Part shown: in pieces, positions 44,101-55,675 of the stretch
How positions within the stretch are numbered: position 1 is the first letter of the stretch
Layout: the number at the start of each line of letters is the position of its first letter
Assembly: GCA_963662175.1 (NCBI GenBank)
Contig: OY759222.1
Location: 3,082,713-3,146,712 of the forward strand
Source: Aradus depressus
Lineage: Eukaryota; Arthropoda; Insecta; Hemiptera; Aradidae
Length of the DNA: 64,000 nt
Reading direction: 5' to 3'
Made by a program: the position numbers and the translations under genes
The notes under the pieces: model-generated
Databases searched by the model: none
Told to the model about the DNA's origin: nothing
The model's input: the letters and a program-made list of their open reading frames with translations, nothing else

Positions 44101-44372
44101 GCTTGCTATATTTACCCTGCTTTGCGTTGAGAATATTGTGGGAACAAACTGCTTCCAAAATCAAAATAAATTATTTCGTAATTGTGTCTGTTTTTGTTTT
44201 TGTTTCTTGCTATTTAACCTATTATTTTTGTCAGCATGTCATTTCATTGCCGTTTTACGTTTTGTAACTCACAAAAACAGAAAAAAGATTTGTAATTTAA
44301 TTTTAATTGCTTATTTATTTTCAAAACGTTTACTAAGAGAACAATAGATAGATACATATACAATTTATATAG

Positions 44373-44697
44373 AGGGCGCCGGTAGCTCAGTGGTATGCGT
44401 GCTTGTCTTCTGAGCTCAAGATCGTGGGTTCGGAACCCGACCGAGGCCCTTAGTTTATTTTATGTGGGAGGTAAAATAAATTTAATGGGACGTTAAACGA
44501 TGGTCCCGAGCCTGTACGATGTCAGGTACTCTTTAAAGACCCCTAGGTGAATAAAACTTTTGGGTTGGCAAAATTTAGGACTCACACAGTGAAGTCTGGC
44601 TCATGTCCACCAGAGTGACGAATGAGCGCTCTGGTAGTAGGCGATATGACCTCGTAGTTAAAGCCCGGGCATGAGTCATAAAAACCTAACCTAACCT
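44373..44697 (+). mobile_element. SINE-A, full-length copy with (CCTAA)n tail
   Basis: It has gagggcgccggtagctcagt (A box), 'gggttcggaaccc' (B box) and the gaggcccttagtttatttta block, with a small deletion before 'gggacgttaaacgatggtcc'. The 3' end is catgagtcataaaaacctaa followed by cctaaccta. Confidence 0.92.
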
Positions 44698-45345
44698 ACA
44701 ATTTATATTTTTAATTTAATCTCTCCTTGAAGCTTTTCGAGTTGATCTTCCTGTAATATCTGGTCTTCATTCTGTCAATGGGAAGATTTATTTTCCGCCT
44801 GGTAGCCCCGTGCGTGGCCCTGAGTCGCTGACTCAAGACATCGATCTAACGTTCGGCTGGTTCTCTCTTCTGGCAATAGTGATACCCATGAGTTTCAATG
44901 TTAAGGGATTTGATGTTTCCATATTCGATATTCCTTCAGGATGGGTTTGTCTCAGGGCTGGGGCTACCTGGATGGCTATTGTGGTCGGAATGGCTCCATC
45001 TTGTGGGAGCCTCAATGGACTAGCTCCAACACTGCAACAGTCTATAACTCTCCAGGAAGATGAATGACAGACGTAGCAACTTGTCTTGAGAAAGGTCCTG
45101 GGCCTCAGGCACCCCCCAGTGGGCCCCCCAACATTGATGGTCCTCCTGGGGTGCATTGTGCAATGTGCATTGTGCAACCCATCATTTCATTGTGTCTCCT
45201 CTGACCAGTCGACCATGAAAACGGAGAATGATTCTCATTCACGTAGGGTGGTTTATCTTCGTTAAGCCACTGTTAGCACCTGTCACTAATCAATATGAAC
45301 AGAAAAAAAAAAAAAAAAAAAAATACCCGTGAAATACATCCACAT
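44698..45345. other. Intergenic; unrecognised overlapping open frames
   Basis: Frames of 85 (+, 44810-45067) and 114 codons (-, 44833-45177) overlap in a GC-richer patch. Neither shows a motif I recognise. An A run lies at 45304-45323. Confidence 0.35.
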
Positions 45346-45721
45346 AGAAAATATAGTGGAAGTTATGTCATCGGTGAGAAACTCGATATTAAGTTTTCAG
45401 TGGAATTTCACGTTTCAGACCCTTGAATCTAAAAATAAAAGGGCCGATTAGCCGACTAGGGACAATGCAGATTTTAGGACCCTAGCCAGCACATCGAATC
45501 ATATTTTTTGAATGCTACTAAAATATTTTAAGTCGGTTAAGTTTAAAAAAACTACTAAAAATGTAATGAATTTCGGCTCAATCGCTTTTTTGAGTTTTCG
45601 GGTAGTTTCATTTTTGATACCTTTCGGTTGCTTTGGGTGAGATGCGTATTTGTGGCAAAACTTCGGATTATTTTTTTTATATCGTCATATTCATAATTAT
45701 TAAAGCTATATTCATTGTAGT

Positions 45722-45957
45722 TAGTTATTATGACTCATGCCCGGGCTTTAACTACGGGGTTATATCGCCTACTACCAGAGCGCTCTTTCCTCGCTCTGGT
45801 GGACATGAGCCCGACTCTACTATGGGAGTCATAAATTTTGCCTATCCAGGTTTAGTTACTTAAGGTAGGGGTCGTACAGGCTCGGGACCATCACTTGATG
45901 TTCTATCCGAAGGACGGCGTGCTTAAGTTTTCTTACTTCTCAGATAAAATAAATTAA
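45722..45957 (-). mobile_element. SINE-A 3' two-thirds with (TTAG) tail
   Basis: It reads gttattatgactcatgcccg, then cgcctactaccagagcgctc and 'gaaggacggcgtgcttaagt'. The tRNA head is missing after 'cagataaaataaatt'. Confidence 0.85.
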
Positions 45958-46760
45958 CATTTTATATTATTGAACGTGTTATATTCGCAAGTTCGCTACA
46001 CAGAGCCTATTAAAAATATAAATAATCTGTGTGGTGTAAAGTGTCGAACGCGCTTTTTTCGTGAATTAAAAATAATTATTTGTTAAACTTATTAACAGCC
46101 TTCAAAAGTACATAAAAACTTGCGCTGGCTCTACATTGCACTTTAAAACTGATTTTTTGGTTTCCTGAAAAATAGCGATTTTCACATTCGATACTTTGCA
46201 TTTATACTACTATGTATATACGTAAGTAGATCGAAAAGTCCCTGAGTAAGACGCCTTTTGATTTTCAGCCAAATCAATCGATTGAATTTAGAGGGAGAGT
46301 AAAAACTTATATAATCAATTCACGCTGGGGATGTAGCCAGTAATTCACAGATTTGTTTTTATTGTGGTGGGGGAGGCTGGCTACGCCAGGGTGCAATACT
46401 GAAGGGTGTAAAAGAGAGGCAGCTGTGACTGAAAGTAGCAGTGATTAGAGAACAGATGTTGGACTCATCAGGGCTCATTAAAGTTACAAAAATCAGATAA
46501 CAGTTAACCTAACAGCCCAGCTGTTCCTACCGATAGAGAGCTAACTCACCATTAGATGAGGTGGGGGGGCGCATCTCCAAAATTAAAATGATTATACCGG
46601 GGCCGTGTCAGTGCGAGCAGTGAACATCTTGATCGGCCCTAATTGGCCGTTGGAACGATGCCCTCAAGCTATTTTTGGGAGCGAAGTACACTAATTCGAA
46701 GTGACATCGAATTCCGTGGCGAGGCGAGCACCCTTTCTCCTTGTACAATATCAAAATTAT
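45958..46760. other. Intergenic with R700 end fragment
   Basis: An R700 end segment lies at 46205-46345 (+). A G-rich patch lies at 46560-46568. No gene is recognised. Confidence 0.4.
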
Positions 46761-48825
46761 TATTTTCACTTTCTTATATCTTTAGTATCAGGAAGTTTGT
46801 AGTCGTCCCCAAATTCGAAATCGAGTTTTAAAAGGAATTTCACGTTTTCAAGGTTTCCTGAAGATGTTTCACAATGATGTCAGTATATATGTGATTGCAA
46901 CTTTTTGAGCGCACTAATTTAGCAACAATTTTAGCAATGCACTTAAAATTTGTGTGTAAGCAGACCTCATTAGATATTGACCGAAATAAGACGAAAATTA
47001 CGACAAAAAGTATTTCGTAACCTAGCAATTTTATGATCAAATCAGAAATCTCTTCAAGCAAAAGTTATAGAGAAAATTGCAAGGTTTACAAGATAATGCT
47101 GCAAAAATTACATCGTGAACCCCATTTTTAAAAAATTTTGCTCGATTTACGCAAAAAAGGTTTGTTGCATCGGAAAAATAGTTTCTATAAAAAAAAGTTC
47201 CTTATTAAATTTCAAATATTTGCCATTTCTTTGATTTGAGATTGGGTCAATACGACCAACGTTACAGCGTTCAAAAGATGTACAATACATTTCTGTAGGA
47301 AACAGTTCAAACTAATGTTTAAGTTGTAATTCAATTATGTGTTTATTATCGGTAGTTTTTTTTATTAAAATGGATTAAAAATATAGAATATATTATTCTT
47401 TATATATTGTATATAAATAGTTATAATGAAAATAATGTAAAATAAAAAATAAATAATTAAAACAATTATAATATAAAGAATAAATAATAAATATAAAATT
47501 ACCACATTTCCTGTAGAAATTATAGCTGGTCTTCTACTAAATTTTTATTTCTATAGTAATTTCCGAAAAGGGCCTTAAAAACTTATCGAAAGTTAAAGAA
47601 GTGCAATTTTGAAGAAAGTGCACGTATTTAAAAAAAAAATCAATTAAACTTTTCATTTGGATTTCTTCTAAATTTACTAAAGAGATGCCATACTGTTTTT
47701 CTGATTTCTTCAAAAATGTTAAATCTAATCCAAAGGTTTAAATTATCTTACTAGGTTAACAGGGAAAATGAATAGCTTAGAATAAGAGAACAAATATTTG
47801 GGTTTATTTACTTAAATCTACATTTAGAGATTTAAATATAAAAAAATCAAATTATTTACAAAAATAAATCTTACAACCTAATTTTTATATCTATTTTAGT
47901 CTCTTTTCTTTTTAAATATTGTCCATTTTTCAAATCAAAGTTATTTAGGGCATATGAAACATGTAAATAAATAAAAGTACCTCCTTTGCGCATCGATTTC
48001 ACTGTTATTTCACACCTTTTTGGTTCACCACACCTTAGCCTAAAAAACAACTCTCTGTCTACCTTCACATCTCATTTCCTCCACAACCCAACATGGACTC
48101 CGCCACACTACTAGAACAGCTGATGGTCGTCTTTTGTTCTTTATTCATTGGTTGTTTTAAAACAAAACGCGACTTCATATATTTAATCACTAATTTTGTT
48201 AGTTCATTTCTAGCAGTTGTCCTTCTTTTTTTTATACCAATAAATATAATTAATTGTATAATATATTAATAATTACAATGTGTGTAATTTTATACATCAC
48301 AATATATATATATGTATAATGTGGCTGAGAGAGTAAAAAGTTAGTTGATATTTATAATATTTTTGGGTTTATGAGAGAAAAATGTCGGCACTTGACTATG
48401 ATGTTTAATAGGAAGAAATAAACTGAAATAAAAATAGCTCATACACAGGAAATTTTGGGGATGCGCAGGAGTAGTAGAGAAGACTCAAAGAGACCTGACG
48501 TGAAAATGGCTCAGAAGAACGGTCAGTTTAAAGTTTCTCCAAGTGATAGCGCTCCTGCACGAACCAGAACAGTCTTCTTATCAAATAGTTTCAGATAACT
48601 TGAGGTTTATTACATCTATTCTTGTTTGAGTTAAAACAATGTTATTCATTTTTAACCAGTATACGTCAATTGCAAATAATAAACATAATAATAACATTGA
48701 ATAATTTTAAGAATAATTATTCAATGTTAACTGGTTCTCATTAGTTTTAGAAATGTTACCAAGTATTTTCGCTCAGTATTTATTGGTGTGTCTCTTAAGG
48801 TGTGGCAGAGGGAAAAGTGTTATTT
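46761..48825. other. Intergenic, AT-rich
   Basis: A degraded R700 start lies at 46768-46850. A 59-codon frame from ATG 48093 (MDSATLLEQL, then hydrophobic) is not convincing. Nothing else was recognised. Confidence 0.4.
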
Positions 48826-48827
48826 AT

Positions 48828-49330
48828 CCGATTTCCCAGCTATTCGAAATATAGAGAAAGTACGTAATCGGTCAGAGATTCGATGCTGAGTTTTCAACGG
48901 AATTTGATGTTTTCCGCCAACTGATTCCAAAAATTAAAAATAAGACTGTGTGTCTGTGTACACGATTACTCCCGACACGAAATTGTATAAGTGTATCTAA
49001 GGCCGATACCCATTATTTTCAGCGGAATCAGCCTAAGGGTGGGGGGGGGGGATTAGAAGGGAGGCTTAACATAAAAGCTATATTAACACGAAATTCATAT
49101 GTAAATTCAAAGCCTTTTAAGGGTGCTACCTATTAATTTTAAGCGGAATCAGTCAATGAGGAGGGGATCAGAGACGGGATCAACACAAAAATCCCACAAC
49201 AGCCAATGAAATGAACGTATCGACACAAAATTTATTATGAGGATTTAGGAGCCACTACGTAAGACAAATATTGAGTTTTAGCCCAAAAAGTGTACTGGCT
49301 TTGGAGGGTACGGATTAACACATCAGAGCG
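48828..49330 (+). repeat. R700 repeat copy
   Basis: It runs from cccagctattcgaaatatag through ttcagcggaatcagcctaag and 'agtttt.agcccaaaaagtg' to tttggagggtacgg. It contains two internal sub-repeats. Confidence 0.7.
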
Positions 49331-49734
49331 GTGGCTTAGGCAGAGGTTTCATGGAAGGGGGCTGAGCGAAGCGGGATCTACTTTTCAACGCAACTACACT
49401 AAGACGCTCGTACACGTTTGAAACATTGGTCATACTGAGGTGTCTGCCATAGGTGAAGTGTTGGGACTGGCTACTGTTGATTAGACAATAGTCGCCATGT
49501 ATCTGACTCACTCATTAACTCACTGACTCACAACTGTCAAAACAATGGTGTCTCTATTGTCACCTTGTAACCAACGTCAATTAATAGTCGTTAGCATGTC
49601 ATTATTAGAGAACACAACTGGAAAATAGGAAGGAATTAATAACAGCTCTCAACGTGTTCGGTTCAAAACAATAGAGACTGACACTTCAACCAAAATTAAC
49701 AATTTAAAATTGAGGTTAAATATTCAAAACGTAT
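49331..49734. other. Intergenic, no recognised gene
   Basis: A weak tRNA-like piece near 49323-49370 was noted. No gene was seen. Confidence 0.35.
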
Positions 49735-50733
49735 GGGCATATCAAATACTTCCTGAGGGGGGCTGCAAGATGTGTGTCAACAAAGCGTAGTTGTAAGGAA
49801 AACAGCCTTAAGAAGAAACAGTAGTGGGCATATCAAATACTTCCTGAGGGGGGCTGCAAGATGTGTGTCAACAAAGCGTAGTTGTAAGGAAAACAGCCTT
49901 AAGAAGAAACAGTAGTGGGCATATCAAATACTTCCTGAGGGGGGCTGCAAGATGTGTGACAACAAAGCGTAGTTGTAAGGAAAACAGCCTTAAGAAGAAA
50001 CAGTAGTGGGCATATCAAATACTTCCTGAGGGGGGCTGCAAGATGTGTGTCAACAAAGCGTAGTTGTAAGGAAAACAGCCTTAAGAAGAAACAGTAGTGG
50101 GCATATCAAATACTTCATGAGGTGGGCTGCAAGATGTGTGTCAACAAAGCGTAGTTGTAAGGAAAACAGCCTTAAGAAGAAACAGTAGCGGGCATATCAA
50201 ATACTTCCTGAGGGGGGCTGCAAGATGTGTGACAACAAAGCGTAGTTGTAAGGAAAACAGCCTTAAGAAGAAACAGTAGCGGGCATATCAAATACTTCCT
50301 GAGGGGGGCTGCAAGATGTGTGACAACAAAGCGTAGTTGTAAGGAAAACAGCCTTAAGAAGAAACAGTAGTGGGCATATCAAATACTTCCTGAGGGGGGC
50401 TGCAAGATGTGTGACAACAAAGCGTAGTTGTAAGGAAAACAGCCTTAAGAAGAAACAGTAGTGGGCATATCAAATACTTCCTGAGGGGGGCTGCAAGATG
50501 TGTGTCAACAAAGCGTAGTTGTAAGGAAAACAGCCTTAAGAAGAAACAGTAGTGGGCATATCAAATACTTCCTGAGGGGGGCTGCAAGATGTGTGACAAC
50601 AAAGCGTAGTTGTAAGGAAAACAGCCTTAAGAAGAAACAGTAGTGGGCATATCAAATACTTCCTGAGGGGGGCTGCAAGATGTGTGTCAACAAAGCGTAG
50701 TTGTAAGGAAAACGCCTTAACAAGAAACAGTAG
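49735..50733 (+). repeat. 91-bp tandem array, 11 copies
   Basis: The unit begins gggcatatcaaatacttcct and contains gaggggggctgcaagatgtg, caacaaagcgtagttgtaag and gaaaacagccttaagaagaa. Variants are mixed along the array: tgtgTcaac versus tgtgAcaac, and gtagTggg versus gtagCggg. The last unit has small changes (aacgcctta, caagaaac). Confidence 0.97.
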
Positions 50734-50794
50734 ACTTTTATCAATATAACTACATTTACGATTTTAACCCGGGGGCCCTATATCATTGCAACTA

Positions 50795-50905
50795 CGCCCC
50801 TGATTATGATGCCTATTGATTTTCAACCAAATCGGTAGATTCGTTTCAGAGGCATAATGAAAACTTAGTTGATAAATTCCTGCTGGGGAAGAACATTGCC
50901 GAATT
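50795..50905 (+). repeat. R700 repeat, 3' end
   Basis: It reads ttttcaaccaaatcggtaga, then aaaacttagttgataaattc and ctgctggggaagaacattgc. Just upstream, 50792-50802 reads CTACGCCCCTG, which resembles the terminus of another DNA-transposon family. Confidence 0.65.
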
Positions 50906-51295
50906 TTTCTTGTAAATGAGATTTTAACTGAGGGAAATGGCCGACAAGAAATAAACAGAATAAATAAAAGTTCCGTTGCAAGTGAAGGGGGGCGTAGGGC
51001 GCATGTCTTGGATCCTGTGGCGGTGATCGCTGTGGGGGGGCTCCCCTCCAAATATTGATTCGCACCCCCCCCCTCCCCCCACCCACTCTGACGTTACAAT
51101 GGCGATTGTTGGGAGCGTGGTTTGCTGGCTTGGTGACAATCCGAGCATTTCACCCCGTCATTGCTATCTGGGGCATGTTTCCGTTGTAGACTTCGTACCC
51201 ACTACCAACCACTTGTTAACCATACTGTCACTCCAGTTATCTCGTAACATTAACGATTATTTAATGTACCTAATAATATGTACAACTAAGGCGAT
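50906..51295. other. Intergenic, C/G tracts
   Basis: Overlapping open frames around 51050-51080 come from C-rich runs. No gene is recognised. Confidence 0.4.
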
Positions 51296-51299
51296 TAAC

Positions 51300-51460
51300 T
51301 CGAACCTGGACGATGTCAGGCCCCAAAAGACCCGAACTCTAGGCGAATAAACCTGGGTATCCAACATTTGAAACATCCATAGTAGAGTCGGGGAGAATGA
51401 AAGAGCGTACTGGTAGTAGGCGGAATGACCTTGTAATTAAAGCCAGGGCATGAGTCACAC
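51300..51460 (+). mobile_element. SINE-A 3' part, degraded
   Basis: It reads cctggacgatgtcaggcccc, 'gtactggtagtaggcggaat' and gccagggcatgagtcac. Confidence 0.7.
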
Positions 51461-51579
51461 TGTGTAACTAGGCGGTGTGAAACCTAAAACATGACCTTGA
51501 AATGTTGGTAATATTATACCTATAATATCATCTTCATAGTTTCTCCTTCGAACATTATTTTAATATCTTCTACTTCCTT

Positions 51580-51745
51580 CCAACTATACGAAGTATAGGG
51601 AAAGTTATGTAATTGGTCAGAATTTCACCGAAATTTCATGCTTTCTGATCCCCTGATTCCAAAAATGAAAAAAAAAATTGAATCTCTCGATAGAATGAAT
51701 GTATCGACATAAAATTTCATGGGTGTGTAGCCCTAAACTCCTGGA
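51580..51745 (+). repeat. R700 repeat, 5' part
   Basis: It runs from caactatacgaagtataggg and aaagttatgtaattggtcag to gaatgtatcgacataaaatt. Confidence 0.65.
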
Positions 51746-51794
51746 AATAGAGGGGTGGAAACAGGTGTAAAGATTCACTAAATAATGGGTTATA

Positions 51795-52125
51795 TACATA
51801 GAGAGAGAGCGGAAACTTGCATATCAAAAGGGGTATATCCTCAAATTCAGAGATTGAAAGACCCTCAAATAAGCAAAAACAGGAGTTAAAGATCCACCGA
51901 CTGAAAAGACTGAAGTTTAGAGGGAGAGCGGAAACATGCACGTGAGTTACCGGTATAGTCTCAAACTCAGAGATCGAAGTACTCTTAAAGACAGATGGTA
52001 ATAGTCCAGAGACCACCAAGATAGAGATCGAAGGTTTAGAAGGAGAGCGGAAACTTACGTATGAGCAAAGATAGGGACTCAAATTCAGAGATCGAAGTAC
52101 TCTCAAAAAATAGATTTTAGACAAA
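51795..52125 (+). repeat. 119-bp degenerate tandem triplet
   Basis: The word gagagcggaaac recurs at about 51805, 51924 and 52043, each followed by 'ctcaaa.tcagagat.gaa' and 'ctctcaaa'. Period 119 bp, three units. It appears to be an expansion of the R700 'gagagcggaaac' block. Confidence 0.75.
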
Positions 52126-52493
52126 CGGACGGAAACACGTCAATTGTTAATAGGGTTCCAGTGAGTCGTCGACATACAGAACCCTAAAAATGAATAAATA
52201 TCACTGAGCCAAGACAACTAAAACTCATCGCCCGTCCCTCCATATTGCTGGTCTAATGTTAGAGTAAATTATTTATACGGATCATTTAAATTGTCATTTA
52301 AATGAGAATAGGTTTAAAAACTTTATTTACTTTTTCCCCTGATATATTTTTGTATAAAAACCCATTACTTAATAAACATTGTTTTCGTGTTGCGTGTTGC
52401 CAAAAATTAAATTTTTTCTGTTGTAATCTGTCATTTTATTTATATATGTTGTATAACACGGAGATTTAAACCCTACCTGCTTTCTCTGATGTC
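52126..52493. other. Intergenic, AT-rich
   Basis: No recognisable feature was seen. Confidence 0.4.
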
Positions 52494-52853
52494 TCATTTT
52501 ATTTTGAATGAGACACAATTAAAAAAAATATGATTTATTTCAACAAGTTTGTCCATGCACGAAGTCAGAAAAACATGTCCACACATAGATATAATATGAA
52601 TCACCTCGAAGAGTAAGTTAGATTGACTTGGAATATCTGAAGTGTACAACAGGTAGAAGATTGGGCCGAGAACAGGCCCATGTGGCACTCCAGCTAACAT
52701 GGTGGCACCATCCAACACTAATTCATATAATCCAAGATGGCTCAGAAGGATCTGGCCGAGAGACTTGCTGACACTAACGTAGGGAATAATAAGAGATTTT
52801 ACTAACAAATTTACTAGATATGTACTTCCCTCACCCCGACGTTTGTTATTCAC
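52494..52853 (-). pseudogene. Jockey-like LINE reverse transcriptase fragment, copy 1
   Basis: The 119-codon minus-strand frame contains SKSLGQILLSHLG, then LAGVPHGPVLGPIFYLLYTS followed by DIPSQSN. This is the GVPQGS-LGP-LY-LYTSDIP region (reverse transcriptase block just before the catalytic YADD) of Jockey-type LINEs. Q and S of GVPQGS are changed to H and P, and the expected ADD motif does not follow, so the copy is inactive. A second, more degraded copy of the same region lies immediately upstream on the minus strand (52858-53060). Confidence 0.8.
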
Positions 52854-52857
52854 GATA

Positions 52858-53060
52858 CTCGAGGTCGATTATTCTATCTCCGACATAAGTAGCCAACAGT
52901 GAGGTAGATTGACTTAGAATATTTGAGTTATACAGCATGTAAAACATAGGGCCCCTGCAATATGTTCTTCTGGCACTCCAGTTAACATGGGGTTACTTAC
53001 ATAGGTAACTCACCAAGAGGTCTCAAAAGAACCTGGCCGCGGGACCTGCTGGCGCTATGA
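52858..53060 (-). pseudogene. Jockey-like LINE reverse transcriptase fragment, copy 2
   Basis: The minus strand reads SRGQVLLRPLGELP and, after a frame change, LTGVPEEHIAGA, then in another frame GPMFYMLYNSNILSQSTSLL followed by ATYVGD. This aligns with copy 1 and extends one step further to the degenerate catalytic position (VGD in place of ADD). At least two frame changes show it is dead. Confidence 0.65.
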
Positions 53061-53140
53061 CCGGAAAAATCCTTTACATTTATTATTCCGGTCCTTTATA
53101 TTTATTTGACGCGTTTTACGTTTCCGCGTAAACAGGGGAA

Positions 53141-54204
53141 AAATAAATGATGTAATAAACTATAGTACTCAATCGAGTATTAGATACTCTTTATGCAAAT
53201 AAATGATGTAATAAACTAAAGTACTCAATCGAGTATTAGATACTCTTTATGCAAATAAATGATGTAATAAACTATAGTACTCAATCGAGTATTAGATACT
53301 CTTTATGCAAATAAATGATGTAATAAACTAAAGTACTCAATCGAGTATTAGATACTCTTTATGCAAATAAATGATGTAATAAACTATAGTACTCAATCGA
53401 GTATTAGATACTCTTTATGCAAATAAATGATGTAATAAACTATAGTACTCAATCGAGTATTAGATACTCTTTATGCAAATAAATGATGTAATAAACTAAA
53501 GTACTCAATCGAGTATTAGATACTCTTTATGCAAATAAATGATGTAATAAACTAAAGTACTCAATCGAGTATTAGATACTCTTTATGCAAATAAATGATG
53601 TAATAAACTATAGTACTCAATCGAGTATTAGATACTCTTTATGCAAATAAATGATGTAATAAACTAAAGTACTCAATCGAGTATTAGATACTCTTTATGC
53701 AAATAAATGATGTAATAAACTATAGTACTCAATCGAGTATTAGATACTCTTTATGCAAATAAATGATGTAATAAACTATAGTACTCAATCGAGTATTAGA
53801 TACTCTTTATGCAAATAAATGATGTAATAAACTATAGTACTCAATCGAGTATTAGATACTCTTTATGCAAATAAATGATGTAATAAACTATAGTACTCAA
53901 TCGAGTATTAGATACTCTTTATGCAAATAAATGATGTAATAAACTATAGTACTCAATCGAGTATTAGATACTCTTTATGCAAATAAATGATGTAATAAAC
54001 TAAAGTACTCAATCGAGTATTAGATACTCTTTATGCAAATAAATGATGTAATAAACTAAAGTACTCAATCGAGTATTAGATACTCTTTATGCAAATAAAT
54101 GATGTAATAAACTAAAGTACTCAATCGAGTATTAGATACTCTTTATGCAAATAAATGATGTAATAAACTATAGTACTCAATCGAGTATTAGATACTCTTT
54201 ATGC
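53141..54204 (+). repeat. 56-bp tandem array, 19 copies, one POU octamer per unit
   Basis: The unit starts aaataaatgatgtaataaac, continues tatagtactcaatcgag and tattagatactctttatgc. The span is exactly 19 x 56 bp. The junction of units makes ATGCAAAT. Each unit has the hairpin GAGTAT-TAG-ATACTC. The only clear variant is actaTagt versus actaAagt, mixed along the array. Confidence 0.98.
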
Positions 54205-54210
54205 AAATAA

Positions 54211-55030
54211 TTTAAAAAATCAAATATTTGGATAAAAAGTAAAGAAAAAATGTATATATATATATTAAAAATAAAAAATGTTAAGTATCACAAATATTCG
54301 GATATTGGAGGATTTCGTCTCGAAATATTAATTTTTTCGGGAGTTATCATGTACACACACACAAATAGACTGTTCTTTGTGAGGGGAATGTAGACTACTC
54401 CCAGTGAAGTAAACAAAACGTCTGCAGCGCTCAGAATATTCAAAACAAACGAAAAAATGGTACTATTCACGTATAATTATTTATACGGCAGACGCTAATC
54501 GGTTAACCCTGGATCAGTAGCGCTGTTATTTAGGTGCTTTTTAGTAGTGCTACGTAATATTTACTCCTAATCTATTTTTTCTTGTTTGGACTATGTTGCG
54601 ACAGATACGATTTTGAAGTGAAAACGTCTATTCGCTCAATAAGCACAGTGATAGCCGGTCAAACTTTCTTGTGTTACAAAATACCGTCAAATTTCAATCG
54701 ATAATAACTACGAGACTAATAATGCGATAACAACGGTTGAGGTCACAATGGATAGAGCATGTCTGTACGTGTTTGTTGTGCAGTGTTTGTTTTGCCTGTG
54801 ACTTTATCGGGCTAGTGTAGGCACCGGTGGATGATTGTTGCAAATTAGCGATGTGTAAAATTAGAATTTAGTGTAGCGTGATAACGCGTTTATATAGATC
54901 GCTGATTCGGGTGTCATTGTAAAGAGCTTGTATTGAGGAGCACTACTAGGACTCGGAAGTGAAACAATAAAAATATTCGCCGAAATATATGTAAAAATAA
55001 GTATTAATTTGAAAATTTCAAAAAAAATAA
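54211..55030. other. Intergenic, no recognised gene
   Basis: No recognisable feature was seen. Confidence 0.4.
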
Positions 55031-55193
55031 TGATGTCGTCTCATATGAATCGTAAATATGCGCGGAATTATAGAAAACGCAAATCAGAGGAAAGCTCGCA
55101 TGAAAAGGAATTTTAAAAACCTAAAAAGTCTAGTGCCGAGCAAATGCAAGAGCTACGGCAGCATCGAAAAGAAAATGAAAATACAGTGTGAGG
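55030..55193 (+). pseudogene. Short basic open frame, interrupted
   Basis: From ATG 55030 the frame reads MMSSHMNRKYARNYRKRKSE and SSHEKEF, a stop, then KPKKSSAEQMQELRQHRKEN. The two halves look like repeats of a basic 'Y/L-R-x-R-K' segment, a pattern seen in small basic domains of some transposon-linked proteins. I cannot assign a family. With the in-frame stop it is probably a remnant. Confidence 0.3.
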
Positions 55194-55670
55194 TGTACGT
55201 GTGTTACTTAAGCTACCACAGACCCTTGCTACATGCAATAAACTTGTAATTTATCTATTCTGTAACCATACTACTCTGTATAACCATTGTATTAAAGAGA
55301 TTGATAATTAAATTACATATTAATACAAAACACTTGTTATGATTTTATCCCGATGTTTTCACGGAAAATCTATGGCGTGGACCTTGACTACGCCTTAATG
55401 TTTTTTTTTATCTGGAATCATCAAAAGGTCAGAAAACCTGAAACTCCTGTTTAAACTAAACATTGACTGACCGATTACATAACTTCCCCTATACTTTCTC
55501 GTTTTCACTTATGGTAGGGAGACCATGGTTCTCTGGTTGATGCCGTTCTACCTTCTGCGGTATTAATGTTATTTTTATAAAATACAACGACTCAGAGCCA
55601 CAAGGATCACTTATAATCTATAGGTAGGAAGGAAATGAAAAATAAAAAAAAGTTCTCGAATTTTAAAGTA
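55194..55670. other. Intergenic with small R700 piece
   Basis: An R700 start fragment on the minus strand lies at about 55465-55500 (ccgattacataacttcccct). Nothing else was seen. Confidence 0.4.
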
Positions 55671-55675
55671 GGTAT

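Noticed and set aside
44833..45177. 114-codon minus-strand frame as a gene
   Set aside because: It overlaps an 85-codon plus-strand frame in the same GC-rich patch, with no recognised motif; I cannot support either.
48093..48270. 59-codon frame MDSATLLEQL followed by a hydrophobic stretch
   Set aside because: Too short, with no signal beyond AT-rich hydrophobicity; no supporting context.
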